In this document: positions 35,510-46,768 of the stretch, in pieces
How the letters are laid out: each line of letters begins with the position of its first letter
Position numbering within the stretch: the first letter of the stretch is position 1
Assembly (NCBI GenBank): GCA_027625915.1
Contig: JANTQA010000033.1
Span: 2,604,001-2,668,000 of the forward strand
Direction: 5' to 3'
Length of the DNA: 64,000 bases
DNA from: Anaeramoeba flamelloides
Taxonomy: Eukaryota > Metamonada > Anaeramoebidae
Translations under genes and position numbers: made by a program
The notes under the pieces: model-generated
What the model saw: only the letters and a program-made list of their open reading frames with translations
What the model was told of the DNA's origin: nothing
Database searches by the model: none

Positions 35510-36717
35510 ATGACAATTGGAAAATCTAATAGACAATTCCGAAAGAAAGGAAGAAAACAAAAAGCCGATCCATTTTTAAAAAAAGTATGGTATGATGTTA
35601 AAGCACCAAACATTTTCAGAGAAACTCAAATTGGTAAAACCTGTGTCAACCCAACTGGAGGTGGCAAAACTTCTGAACAACAATTAGACAAAAGAATGTT
35701 TGAAGTAAGTTTGGGCGATCTTAACAAAGACGAAAGGAAATCTTATATGCAATTCAAATTCCGTGTCGAACACGTTTCTGGTACTAACTGTTTCACTAAC
35801 TTTTATGGAATGAGATTAACAAATGACAAAGTCCAATCTCTTGTTGTCAAATACCATACTTTAATTGAAGCAGTTGTAAATGTAAAAACCACTGATGGTA
35901 ATTCCCTTTTCTTTTCCTTTTTCTTTCTTGTATTTTTAAAAAAAAAGAGATATTTTTTTTTTTTACTTTTGTTTTTGCATTTTTGCTTTTATTTTTCTTT
36001 TTCCTTTTTTTTGAAAAGAAAAGAAAAAGTTCCTATTTGTTTGTAATTTGAAACAATTTAATTTGAAATTTTTTCTTGGAAAAAAGCTGTTTTTCTTTTT
36101 TCAATTTTTTTGATAAAAGTTATTTTGAAAAAAAACAAAACTTTTCTTTTTCATTATTATTTATTTTCACAAAAAAATCTCAAAAATCTCGTCTCCTTTT
36201 AAAACCTTTCCATTTTTAACTCAATAACAAAAAAATCTCAAAAATCACTTAAATTTTGATCTTCTTTTGAACAAAATCTATACAACAACAAATCAACAAA
36301 CAAAAAACCGTTTTACAAAATTCAAAAGGTTATACTGTAAGAATCTTTTGTATTGGATTTACAAAAAAAGATCGAAACCAAGTCAAAAAAACATGCTATG
36401 CACAAAGCTCACAAGTTAGAGAAATTAGAAGAAGAATGGTCAACATCATGATCAAGGAATCCAACTGCACATTAAAAGAATTAACACTTAAACTTATCTC
36501 AGAATCCGTACCAAAGGAAATCACAAAGCAATGCCAAAGCGTTTTCCCATTACAAAACGTCTATCTTAGGAAAATGAAGGTCTTGAAAACACCAAAGGTT
36601 GACGTCGACACAATTCTGAAATTACACGGTTTTGAAACTAAGAAAAAAAAAGAAACTGGAAAGAAAGTCAATAGAAAAAAAAAGAAGAGGGGTGGTAATA
36701 AAAAGAAAAAAAATTAA
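35510..36717 (+). CDS. RPS3A: 40S ribosomal protein S3a (eS1), two exons
   Basis: Exons 35510-35897 and 36329-36717 join inside a Gly codon (G|GT) to give 258 residues, close to the usual ~260. The start 'MTIGKSNRQFRKKGRKQKAD' plus 'PFLKKVWYDVKAP' is the eS1 signature. 'FEVSLGDLNKDE', 'KFRVEHVSG' and 'CFTNFYGMRLTNDK' follow, and across the intron 'YTVRIFCIGFTKKDRNQ', 'CYAQSSQVREIRRRM' and 'SIFPL'-like 'SVFPLQNVYLRKMKVL'. The Lys-rich tail replaces the more acidic tail of animal S3a. eS1 is a structural protein of the small ribosomal subunit, placed near the mRNA exit region. The intron (35898-36328, 431 nt) is pyrimidine-rich at its 5' part and was searched by eye for box C/D motifs without success. 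Reading on without splicing gives a spurious Phe-rich tail. Confidence 0.97.
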
Positions 36718-36742
36718 TTCCTCAATTATTAATTTTAATATA

Positions 36743-36792
36743 TTAAATATATATATATATATATATCTATAGGTAGATAGATAGATAAATAT
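36743..36792. repeat. (AT)n and (TAGA)n microsatellite
   Basis: An alternating AT tract followed by 'GGTAGATAGATAGATAAATA' about 30 bp after the RPS3A stop codon. No function inferred. Confidence 0.8.
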
Positions 36793-37961
36793 ATACATCC
36801 TAAATAATTTCTAATCATTCATTATGATTATAAAAATTTCAAAATGATCAAAATCTTGATCACTATTAGAGACAATTTCTTTTTTTTAGATTGATCTTTG
36901 ATAAAAAAAAAATTAAGAATTTTCTCACATAGAGATAAAAAATCAATAATTAAAAAAAAAATTCCTTTGTTATTCAATGAATTTATACTATATTTTTCTC
37001 ATTTTTTATTATTTATTTTGATTGTGTGTCGTATTTTTTCGTTATTAATGTCATTTTCCGATTCATAAAGGAAAAAATTTTTAGTTTATTTCCGAAATTA
37101 TTTACTCACAATTAGTTAAATTAATAAAAAGATCTTTGTCACTAATTAAAAAGAATAATTGCTTTCATTGATTTGTCTCTTCTCTATTGGACTTTGATAT
37201 AAAAACAAATTTTTTCATTCTTGCAATTTAACTTTAATAACTATTTGTTCAGCTCTTCCTTTTTCAAACTTTGAGATAAAGTTTGAATTTTTTTATACAG
37301 GAATTGAACAGTGTTCTAAATATTATACTTAAATCTACAAAGAAGGTTAACTAAACCACATACCAAAATTCTGGGCACACCCAAAATAAAAAAGAAAGCA
37401 ATTTAAATCACTATCTGTTGTATTTTGACAAATTTCATATTTAATCACATTTTAGGGTTAACAATCTTTATGTTTTTATACGTAACCATTTTACAAACAA
37501 ATAAAAGAAAAAAATACAAAACCGAAAAAATAAAAATCTGAGTGTGTACAAAATGATGTAATGAAAGGAACAAAAACACTTTATTTACTAAATAGCTTGG
37601 AATTTCATGGACAAGTATTGACTGATCAAAGGAAGGAGTTCATCTCTCAATTTAGTGTCTGGATTATTCTATTTAACTAACCCGACTTTAACATTTATAT
37701 CTATCATTGGAAAAAAAATTAAAATAAAAAAAACGGATTACACAACTAAAAAAGGGAAAAGAAGGTGAAAAAGGCACAAAATGATAAAAATAGTTTGTAA
37801 TTCAAATATTTTTTTCAAATTTCAGAAAAATGCATTCTCAAAATTCATTTAACTGTATAAAAGTGTCCATTTTTTTGTGTTTAGTTTATTATTGTTAAGG
37901 TTCTAGTCATTTACCGTGATTTTACTCCATACTCAAGGGGTGATCCGAGACAAAAAAAGGG
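36793..37961. other. AT-rich spacer
   Basis: Nothing recognisable on either strand apart from homopolymer tracts. Confidence 0.55.
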
Positions 37962-38520
37962 GGAAAATTATTAAATTTCAAATTTGGTCAAATTTCAAAA
38001 TTGGTCAAATTCTCATTTTTTTCAAAATAGTTAATTCAATTTAAATATGTCGACTATAGTTATTCAAAACACCTTTTTACGGGTAGACTAAGGTATGTTA
38101 GGGTATGTTAGGGCATGCTAGAGTAGGTTTTTGATGTTTGAATGTTATGCTCGAAAATTTTGGCAAGGATTTTAAAAAAAAAAAATTTAATTTTTACGAG
38201 ACCAATTAGACTTTTGAAACTTGTTTTAAGGGGAAAAATTTTTACACTTAACTTTGGTGGTTAAAATTGGATTTCGAACAAATTTTTAAAAATATTTAGT
38301 ATTGATGATTTCAAAATTTTGGATTTTCTACAATTTTGTAATAAAAGACTACCAATTGCAAAATAATCCTTTTGCTTCCCCCCCCCCCCACAACTATAAA
38401 AAAACATAAAAAACTTTCATACCAATGATAATAATCAAGGAACCCTTAAAAAATATGAAAAATTTCAATTTGACCAATTTTGAAATTTGAACAAATTTGA
38501 AATTTAATAATATACCCAAA
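37962..38520. repeat. Dispersed element with TIRs, copy 2
   Basis: Partner of 386-907. The ends are clearer here: AAATTTCAAATTTGGTCAAA at the left and its inverse at the right. The interior includes a C run of about ten near 38380 and the imperfect direct triplet 'GGTATGTTAGGGTATGTTAG'. Confidence 0.8.
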
Positions 38521-40340
38521 AAAGGGTATTATGAAACTTTTCTTTTTGGTTGAAAAAATTCAAATAACAAGAAAAAAAAATTAGATTGGATCTTTTTAGA
38601 CAAAAAATTCAACCAAGAAAAATAAGTTTAAAAGAGTTCCCAATTTAAAAAAATCAAAATTTAAAAAAATCAAAATTTAAAAAAAAAAATTCATCTTTTC
38701 TCATTTTCTATTTCCAAATGGTTAAATGTCTTTAATTAAAAACAAATTGCTTTATTGAAGTTCGAAATCAATTTAATTCGATTTAATATGATTTGTGGTT
38801 ATTTTGGAACACTCTCTATTTTTGACAGAGTAAGGATAATGTAACACTATTTCTTACGATAAAAATAGATAATTTTAAAAATGAAAAAATCAAAAAAAAA
38901 AAAATCTTCGGGATGTGAAAAAAGCACCTAAAGATTGAAACACATCAAAATTAGCACAGTTGCTTTACAAATTATATTTCACAACTCTTTAAATTGGAAA
39001 TAGGGTACCAATCTTTATCACTTTTCCCAAAAAAATCATCATTTTTGGTTTTTGATTTTTTCTATTTGGATTCTACATCATAAGTTGGTTGGTTTTTAGT
39101 TGTTATTAATATAACCATAAACATTACAAAAATTTTTTTTTTAACTTTAATTGTTGAACACATAAAAGCTAAAAAAAAAACAAAAATTTACTTAATTTTT
39201 TGAAAAAAACTTTTCACTTTTACAGTGATCAAAATAATGCGTGCACAAAGACTATTATCCGTGTTTCAAAATATTATCCGTGCTTTTTTTTCTTCTTGTA
39301 CCAAGGTAACATCCAATCTACTACCAAATAGTATACCTAAGTTCAAATCAATTTTGAAAGTAAAGGTCTGGTTATTTTCAGTAAAATTTAAATTATTCAT
39401 GCAAATAGTTGAAAATTTTCCATAATATTCTCAATTTTTTTGATTTTTTTTGTTTTTTTTAATGAAAAATTTCCTCACAAATATACACTATTTTTTTGAG
39501 ATAAATTTTTCAATTTGATCCTTCATTTTTAGAATTTCTTTTTAAATAATAGAACTTTAAGAAACCAATACCACATTTATTTAGGGTTTACTATCAGTTT
39601 CTTTCATTGGTTCGTGTTTAGATCTTCTATAACAAAAAAACACGCTTTTTATTTTGAAACACGCATAAAATTTTTTTGCACGCTTAATTTTGACTACAGT
39701 AGATCTCATTTTGAGAACTTCTTTTTTAATTTTAGAACTTTCAGAAACCAATATCATTTTGAATATTGTTTACTGTGAGTACTAATAGTCGACTTAATGT
39801 TGTAAGCCTATTTGAAAAAAGAAGAACAACCTTATTTTGAAACACGTTTTTCCGAAAATCATCAAGATTTTTGCACAATGGTTCAAATTTGTTTTTTTAA
39901 ATTGGACTTTTTTAATCTTTTTCTGAATGTGTGTTGGTAAATTTTGTTGAGGGTTTCAGAAGTACTTTTGAGTTTTAATCTTGTAATCGACTTTGGATAT
40001 TACTTGAAAGATCTAACTCTTTTCAAAAATTAATTAAAAAATTAGATTTTGCGAAAGCAACATCAGAAAAGCAAGGGAAACCAAATTCTGGGTTTGGTTT
40101 TTATTCAAAAAACAAACTCAATTTTTAGGTGAAAGAGAGAAAAAAATCAAAACCTAAATATTGAAGGAAAAATACACTTTAATTTTGAAAAAATACGAGT
40201 TTTTGGTTTTCCTTTTTGGTTTTGAGATTTTGGCTATTATTTACTCATTACTTTTTTGAGTTCTTCAGAATCTTTGTGTCTTAATAGTATCTTCTGAAAA
40301 GAAAATTCAAACCATAACGAAATCATTTTTTTTTACCCAA
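38521..40340. other. Spacer upstream of the PARG-like gene with a local duplication
   Basis: No gene seen. At 39510-39870 two diverged tandem units share 'TAGAACTTTMAGAAACCAAT', 'TTTACT', and 'TTATTTTGAAACACG'; the first also matches 34770-34960. The repeated block sits ~0.5 kb before the PARG-like start codon and ~0.5 kb before RPS3A at the other copy. Confidence 0.55.
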
Positions 40341-41439
40341 ATGTTTACAATTAACAAAAAAAAAAAAACCAAAACAGAATATGATCATGAAGAATGGTTG
40401 GAGGATTTCAAAATGGCATTAAAAAACTCAACATGGATGGGAGGTGCTTTACCATCGATGAGAAGAAACATTCAAAAACAAACAATCAAATGTGTAAATG
40501 CATTCAAGTACGTCTCGCAAGAAGGACTTACTATAAGCTTTGATCGCGAAAAGGTTATAAAATCCATACAAAACACAAGAATGTTTCAAAAGATGCCCGA
40601 GGACGTCGTTGAAAACCCAAATCATACAACAGAAGTTACTGTGCTGAACCGTGATTGTTTGCTGGCCGCAGAGGATTTGATCAATGAAGGGTTTGAAAGG
40701 CCTTGTGTCTTAAACATGGCCAACCCTTACCACCCAGGTGGTGGCTACGAAGGCGGTGCAGGTGCACAAGAAGAAAATGTATTTCGCCGTACAAATTATA
40801 TCCAAAGTCTTATTGACAAGGAGAATCTTGTAACTGAAAAGGCCTTTTCTTATCCAATTCCACTTCTTGGCGCAATTTATTCACCTGAGTAAAATTTTCG
40901 AGTTCTTTTAATTTTTCACTTTTTTTTTTTTTTTTTTTTTTCTCCTTTAACTGATTTTTGTTGTTTTACAATCAACTCGAAAAATTTTTTTTCTTTCTTA
41001 CTCCGCTATTGAAAATAGGGTAATTGTTTTTAGAGGAGCAGAAGAACAGGGATATCCTTACCTTGAAAAGCCTTTTGTTGTCTCCTTTATTGCCTCTGCA
41101 GCAATCCCAAGACCAAGAGTCAAAATGGCTGACGAGTCATGGGAATTGGAAGAAGAAGAATATAAAATAACAAAAAAAAAAATTAGAACAATGCTAAAAG
41201 TACCCTTGATCTATGGACACGATTCATTAGTTCTTTCTGCATACGGGTGCGGCGCCTTTGGAAACCCTGCGTCTCATATGGCAAAAATATTCCATGAAAT
41301 ATTAGATGAAGAATTTAAGGGTTATTATAAAAAAATTGTTTTTGCAATCATTGACGGGAAAAAGGGCCAACTTGAAAAGCATGGATCAGTAAACCCAAAA
41401 GGAAATTTCCTTCCGTTCTTCGAGGAATTCAAAAAATAA
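40341..41439 (+). CDS. Microbial-type PARG-like hydrolase, two exons
   Basis: Exons 40341-40888 and 41019-41439 join inside a Glu codon (GA|G) to give 322 residues, within the usual range of this family. The family signature is clear: 'LNMANPYHPGGGYEGGAG' followed by AQEE (residues about 125-147), the GGG...QEE loop in which the second Glu is catalytic in PARGs. 'TNYIQSL' follows. Across the intron come 'IYSPEVIVFR', 'PYLEKPFVVSFIASAA' and the macro-fold end 'LSAYGCGAFGNP', with 'VFAIIDGKKG'. The upstream 'RRNIQKQTIKCVN' and 'VTVLNRDCLLAA' also fit TIGR02452/PF10021 proteins. The predicted reaction is removal of ADP-ribose chains or related groups; substrate is not determinable. The intron (40889-41018, 130 nt) contains a T23 tract; without splicing the protein would stop before the second half of the fold. 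All key residues appear present, so it is probably active. Confidence 0.93.
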
Positions 41440-42189
41440 ATCTTTTTTTAGTTTGACACATCAGTACATTAAAAAAAAACTCCCAACTTTGTTCTGATTT
41501 TTTTTGAGACTTATTGGTCTGACACAACCAAATAACAATTCCTAAATCTTTGGAAAACAAGAGTAATATAAAGAAATTATACAATAAAAACAAAATGTTT
41601 ATTATTTTTCCATTTTTTTTTTTATTATCAGAGTCGGCCAAAAAACCTAAAAAATACACCAAAAAGTAACAAAAACATAACAAAAAAGATGTATCACAAG
41701 TATAGTTATTTTTTAAGCCATCTAAATAATTGCAAGCGTTTAAAATTATTGGCGAGAAGGGTGTAAATCAAACACCTTGTATATAAAAATTTTCTGAAAT
41801 TTTGGACTTTGATTGATGAGAAATTTAAAAGTATTTGGGGTTTTAGTCTTCTTTTTTTTTGAATAAAACCATCAATGTAACATAAACTTATTATTCGAGT
41901 TTGCTGATAGTAACCACGTGAATCTATTTTTAATATTTAAATTTAACAACGTAATATGTGGTGAATGTTAATCAAAAATTATTATATTGCCTATATAAAG
42001 CCATTTAAAAAATTCTTCTGTGTGAAACTTAATAGTATTAAACTCTTCTCTAAACACCAAAGTATGATCTTTTGTAAAAATTTTTCTCTTTCTCCTTTTG
42101 TAAAACTCAATACATTGATTCCGGCCATTAAGTTACAGCCTTTCCAACCCCACAATTCAAAAATCATAAAACTTGCTGATAGCTTTCTA
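41440..42189. other. 3' flank of PARG-like gene, no gene seen
   Basis: Overlapping open frames on both strands at 41965-42243 have higher G+C but no recognisable family, and one runs into the MITE at 42190. I leave them uncalled. Confidence 0.5.
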
Positions 42190-42422
42190 CAGTCAGTTCC
42201 ACTTTTAAGGCACAAACTTTCAACGAAATTTAAGGCACAATAAAAATCTCAAATTAAGGCACATTATTCAGATTCTAAACTCTTTTTCAGTCAAAGGGGC
42301 CCAGTTTTATTGAAGAAATGGAAGACATTCTATGAGTTTAATTCCTTACTCTTATCAAACTAAAATTTTCAATTTTTAGATCAAAATCATTTTTTCTCAT
42401 TTTGTAAAATTTTGTTTTTTTT

Positions 42423-42483
<61 letters not shown>

Positions 42484-42949
42484 TAACTTTGAAAAAAAAA
42501 ATGTTTGAAAAACGAAATAAACCTTAAGAAAAGTTAGGCTTTGTATGTTCTTTTAAAATTCAGTCATTTACAAGTAAAAAATCTTATTATCAACGATTTT
42601 AATTTCCGACAGAAATTGAGAATTTTGCACGAGACGTTCCAATGAATGGGGCCCAAAAAATTTTTTAACATTTTGTTTCTTTTGAAATTTATTGTTTGTT
42701 AAGGTTTTTCTTTTATAATTATGGACTCTTATAAGATGTTTATTATTTCTTGTATTTCTAAACAATCTAAGTTTGGTTTATTATTAAAAATAAAGTGACT
42801 TTTTCATTTTTATCTGGGCCCCTTTGAGTGAAATGGAGTTTAGTAAAAGAAATTATAAAAAAAAAATTCCAAAATTTGTGCCTTAATTTGAGATTTTCTT
42901 GTGCCTTAAATTAAGTTGAAAGTTTGTACCTTAAAAGTGGAACCAACTT
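42190..42949. mobile_element. CAGTCAG-family MITE split by a second MITE
   Basis: Outer hairpin arms at 42190-42275 and 42843-42949, TA on both sides. The left arm is CAGTCAGTTCCACTTTTAAG and the right arm its inverse with a few changes. They are separated by a complete element (42278-42840). Removing that insert and one TA restores the loop sequence seen in the intact copy at 43809-44003 ('ATTC-TA-GTAAAA'). Confidence 0.92.
42278..42840. mobile_element. 563-bp MITE nested inside another MITE
   Basis: TA-flanked. The left end is AACTCTTTTTCAGTCAAAGG then GGCCCAG; the right end is its inverse, CTGGGCCCCTTTGAGTGAAA then TGGAGTT. It carries a run of 55 T residues (42424-42478). Same family as 32202-32878. 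No coding capacity. Both ends give a precise TA duplication of the outer element's loop. Confidence 0.92.
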
Positions 42950-42957
42950 TAAATTCT

Positions 42958-43420
42958 GGAAAAGCTAACGGTTTTTTTTTTTAATTTAAGAAATAAACTT
43001 AAAATTTATTAATATTTTCTGTTCATTTCAAAAATTAAAAAAAACCGAACGGAAAATCAAAAAAAAATATTTTTTTCAATTTATTAACCATAAATAATAC
43101 TATAATAGTTAAAATAATTGATTATCCGTTTGAAATATATTTATTAAATTAAAAATACATTTCAAATATACTATAATAACCTTTTAATTGTGAAAAAAAA
43201 AATATATTACAAATTTTTACTATTAAATTTTAAATAAATCTTAATAGAACCGGGAAAATTGAATTTTCCAACTTACATTGTTAAATATCTTTAAAAATAT
43301 TTTTTTGATCAAAGATCTTTTATTAACCTCGAGTCTTTATTTTAAGTGAAGTTTTCAAAAAGTGAAAAATTAGTTAATGTTTGATTTTTTTTCAAAATCA
43401 TTGTTTCATTATTTGTGGCA
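42958..43420. repeat. Decayed foldback core plus dispersed repeat
   Basis: 42958-43045 is a degraded foldback core (GAAATAAACTTAAAATTTAT and its inverse). It is followed by a ~380-bp sequence collinear with 11500-11870. No gene. A word near 43575 ('GTGTGTTCTAATTTTTGGAT') matches the end motif of the mariner-like elements. Confidence 0.6.
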
Positions 43421-43808
43421 CACTGATTATTATTTTTTCGTTTTATATCTTTTTCTTTTATTTTAATCAAAATGATTACTTATTGAAACATTTATAGCGA
43501 GGTAACTTAAATGTAGTTTTATATTACCTTTTGAAAATATAATAAATTAGGTTTTTTTTTGCCTATTTTTGATTTTGGGTGTGTTCTAATTTTTGGATTG
43601 GGGTTTATTTTTTTTTCCAAGTATTATATCAATGTGCCCAGTTTTTTTTGGAAACAATATATTTTTCAATTTTAATTTAAAAATTATTAATTTAATATTT
43701 CTGGCAAAAAGTGAAACAATGTAAAAAGGAGAAACACAGTGTTTAATTGAGACAATTAAGATAACCTAAAAATTTAAAGTAAGATTATTCAATGAAAAAA
43801 TGAAATTA

Positions 43809-44003
43809 AAGTCAGTTCCACTTTTTAGGTACAAACTTTCAACGAAATTTAAGGCACAATAAAAATCTCAAATTAAAGCACAAAATTCAAATTCTAGTAA
43901 AAATAAATTGTAAAAAAAAATTCCAAATTTTGTGCCTTAATTTGAGATTTTTTTGTGCATTAAATTTCGTTAAAAGTTTGTGCTTTAAAAGTTAAACTGA
44001 CTG
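43809..44003. mobile_element. Palindromic MITE, CAGTCAG family, intact copy
   Basis: A 195-bp hairpin with TA at both ends. The left end reads AAGTCAGTTCCACTTTTTAG and the right end AAAGTTAAACTGACTG. The same triple 'AAGGCACAA' word spacing is seen as in 4373-4568. Confidence 0.9.
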
Positions 44004-45365
44004 TAAAGATAAAATGAAATTTACAACATAATATTTGTTGTTTTTTTAATATTATCGTTTAATATGGGATTTTCTTTGTTGATCAATTATTAAAAAAATT
44101 TTTCAAAAAATTAACTTTTTTTGCGATCTCCAAAACTACAGATACAATTTCAATATGAAGTAGGTTTTAAAATATATTTGTTGGTTTGATTGAAAATATT
44201 ATAATGAATTATTATTTGAAATCAATTGGTTTCTTCTTTTAATTTATTGAACTTTTCGTTTTCAGGTTTCTCTGATTCGATTAATATTCTCAATGAATAA
44301 AGGTGTTTGACTTTCTTTCCTTATTTCACTTGTTTTCCACAATGACAAATAGAAAAGATCAAACGAAAAATAAAAAAGAGATAAATATTTTTTTTATGAT
44401 TTAAAACAAATAACAACCAAAGATAAAAACTCGAATAAATATTAAAAAAACAATGTCAAGAAATAAACGCGAAGTAAATTAATACAAAATATTGAAAAAA
44501 AAAAAAAAAAAAATCCGAAAATTTTATTTTAATATTAAATCTGACTAAAAAAAGAAGAATTAACACTTTTTTTACCATTTTATTCTTGAATTTTAAATTA
44601 TTTTTAAAATATAATTATTTTTTGGCAAAAATAATCTCAAACTAATTATATCACTTTTATACCTTAGTATCCTCGATTTGCCTGAATTTCATCAAGTTTT
44701 AAAAAAAAAAAAGATTTAAAATAATATTGATGTGTTAATAGCTTTATTTTCTTATTTGACTTTAATCCAGATTTGAGATATAATAAAAAGTTAAAATAGT
44801 TCAAAGATAAAGTATTTATGTTATTATTTTTTTTTGCTATTAAAAAAAAAATAATTATAATTCATTTTTACATTTTCTTTTAAGATTATTAGGTGTTTTT
44901 AATTTTGCCTATAAGAAATTTTATTACATTAAGAGTAATTCCAAACTCATTATTTGATTTATCAATTTATAGAATCAAACAACATGGTTAATTTTAAGAA
45001 AAAATATATCAAAAAAAAATATTTTACGGGGAAATTTTATTTTTTTTTTTTAGATAAAATATCAATAAATATTCAATTAAGAGAAAAATGAAATCAATTT
45101 CTTTAGGCCAAAATTAAATTTTTAATATGAACAATATCCTAAAAATTCAATTTAAACAAAAGAAAATACTTTAAAAAACAATAATAAAAAATTATAAAAT
45201 AATTCAATTTATTAAATTGGAAATCAAACAAATAAAAAACGTTTTTTTAATAGATAAAGTTATCAACCATAAAATTAAAAAAAAATAAATAAAAACCTTT
45301 AAATATTATTTAAATATAATAAAATAATCTTCGAAACCAAGAAATATTTTTTTTTTTGAATTGTG
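44004..45365. other. AT-rich spacer
   Basis: No coding region or clear repeat recognised. Poly(A) tracts occur near 44493-44513 and 45260. Confidence 0.55.
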
Positions 45366-46768
45366 CTACACTACAAGGAAAATTTAAATACATAAAATTA
45401 AAGTTAGCCAAAACTATACATTGGATTTAAGTTATACTTCTTTTATAAATTATTTTTTCAAAGTTATCATAATTTTATGTAATAAAAAAAGGATAGCTTT
45501 TAAACTCTTGAAAATCTGAGTACCCCTCTTTTCAAAAATACCGACTTTTGAAAAAAACACCTATTTTCAGGGTATTTTTATATTGGAAAAAGTTGAAATG
45601 AATTAATTTTTGATTGAACATTAAGATTGAAAAAAGAATATATGTTAAAGCAATTTGCAGAAAACAACCGGGAACGTATATAAAAACTCAAACATGAAAA
45701 AAAATAAAATGATAAAAAATATTCCAAAAATAGATAAAAAATCAGATTTTCAATTTAATTGAGCAATATCTTTTGATTGAAATATTTTGTACTATTTTCA
45801 AATTGAAAAATATGTTTCTTTTTAGACTATAAAAAAAATACTTGAAAATTATCTCTCTACTAAGTCAATTAAAAAATTCAAAAATTTTACAATTAAAAAT
45901 GAAAAAAATATTACTGAAAAATTTCATTTTTTTTTCAATTCCTATTAATATCTATTAAAGTTGTAAACCTCATTGAAAATTGTTATGTATAATAATGTTT
46001 ATTATATGAGTGTATTTCAAAAATACAAAATTTAAAGATTTTTTTTGAAAAAATTTTTCCTTGTACACTACAAGGAAAATTTAAATACCGAAAATTAAAG
46101 TTAGCCTAAACTATATATTGGATTTCAGTTATACTTCTTTTATAAATTATTTTTTCAAAGTTATCATAATTTTATGTAATAAAAAAAGGATAGCTATTAA
46201 ACTCTTGAAAATCTGAATACCCCCCTTTTCAAAAATACCGACTTTTGAAAAAAACACCTATTTTCAGGGTATTTTTTTATTGGAAAAAGTTGAAATGAAT
46301 TAATTTTTGATTGAACATTAAGAATTAAAAACGAATAAATGTTAAAGTAATTTGCAGAAAAAAACCGGGAACGTATATAAAAACTCAAACATGGAAAAAA
46401 ATAAAATGATAAAAAAATATTCCAAAAACAGATAAAAAATCAGATTTTCAATTTAATTTAGCGATATCTTTTGATTGAAATATTTTGTACTATTTTCAAA
46501 TTGTAAAATATGTTTCCTTTTAGACCATTAAAAAAATAATTGAAAATTATCTCTCTGCTAAGTCAATTAAAAAATTCAAAAATTTTACAATTAAAAATGA
46601 AAAAAATATTACTGAAAAATTTCATTTTTTTTTCAATTCCTATTAATATCTATTAAAGTTGTAAACCTCATTGAAAATTGTTATGTATAATAATGTTTAT
46701 TATATGAGTGTATTTCAAAAATACAAAATTTAGAGATTTTTTTTTGAAAAAATTTTACTTGTAGTGTA
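45366..46768. mobile_element. Tandem dimer of a ~700-bp element
   Basis: Two nearly identical direct copies, 45366 to about 46066 and about 46064 to 46768. Each starts CACTACAAGGAAAATTTAAA and ends with the inverse (AAAATTTTTCCTTGTA or AAAATTTTACTTGTAGTG), so each has TIRs and the middle end is shared. Differences between copies are few, including G/A changes and small indels. Neither carries a believable gene; short frames inside are chance. The dimer abuts the Ulp1-like remnant. Confidence 0.85.

Noticed and set aside
35898-36046. Phe-rich C-terminal tail of RPS3A
   Set aside because: This is intron read-through. The true second half of eS1 resumes at 36329 in the correct phase.
35898-36328. 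Possible intronic snoRNA in RPS3A
   Set aside because: Ribosomal-protein introns often host box C/D snoRNAs, but I found no convincing C box (RTGATGA) paired with a D box here.
41965-42243. 92- and 74-codon frames on opposite strands near the MITE
   Set aside because: One runs into the CAGTCAG MITE arm; neither resembles a family. The higher G+C is noted but insufficient.
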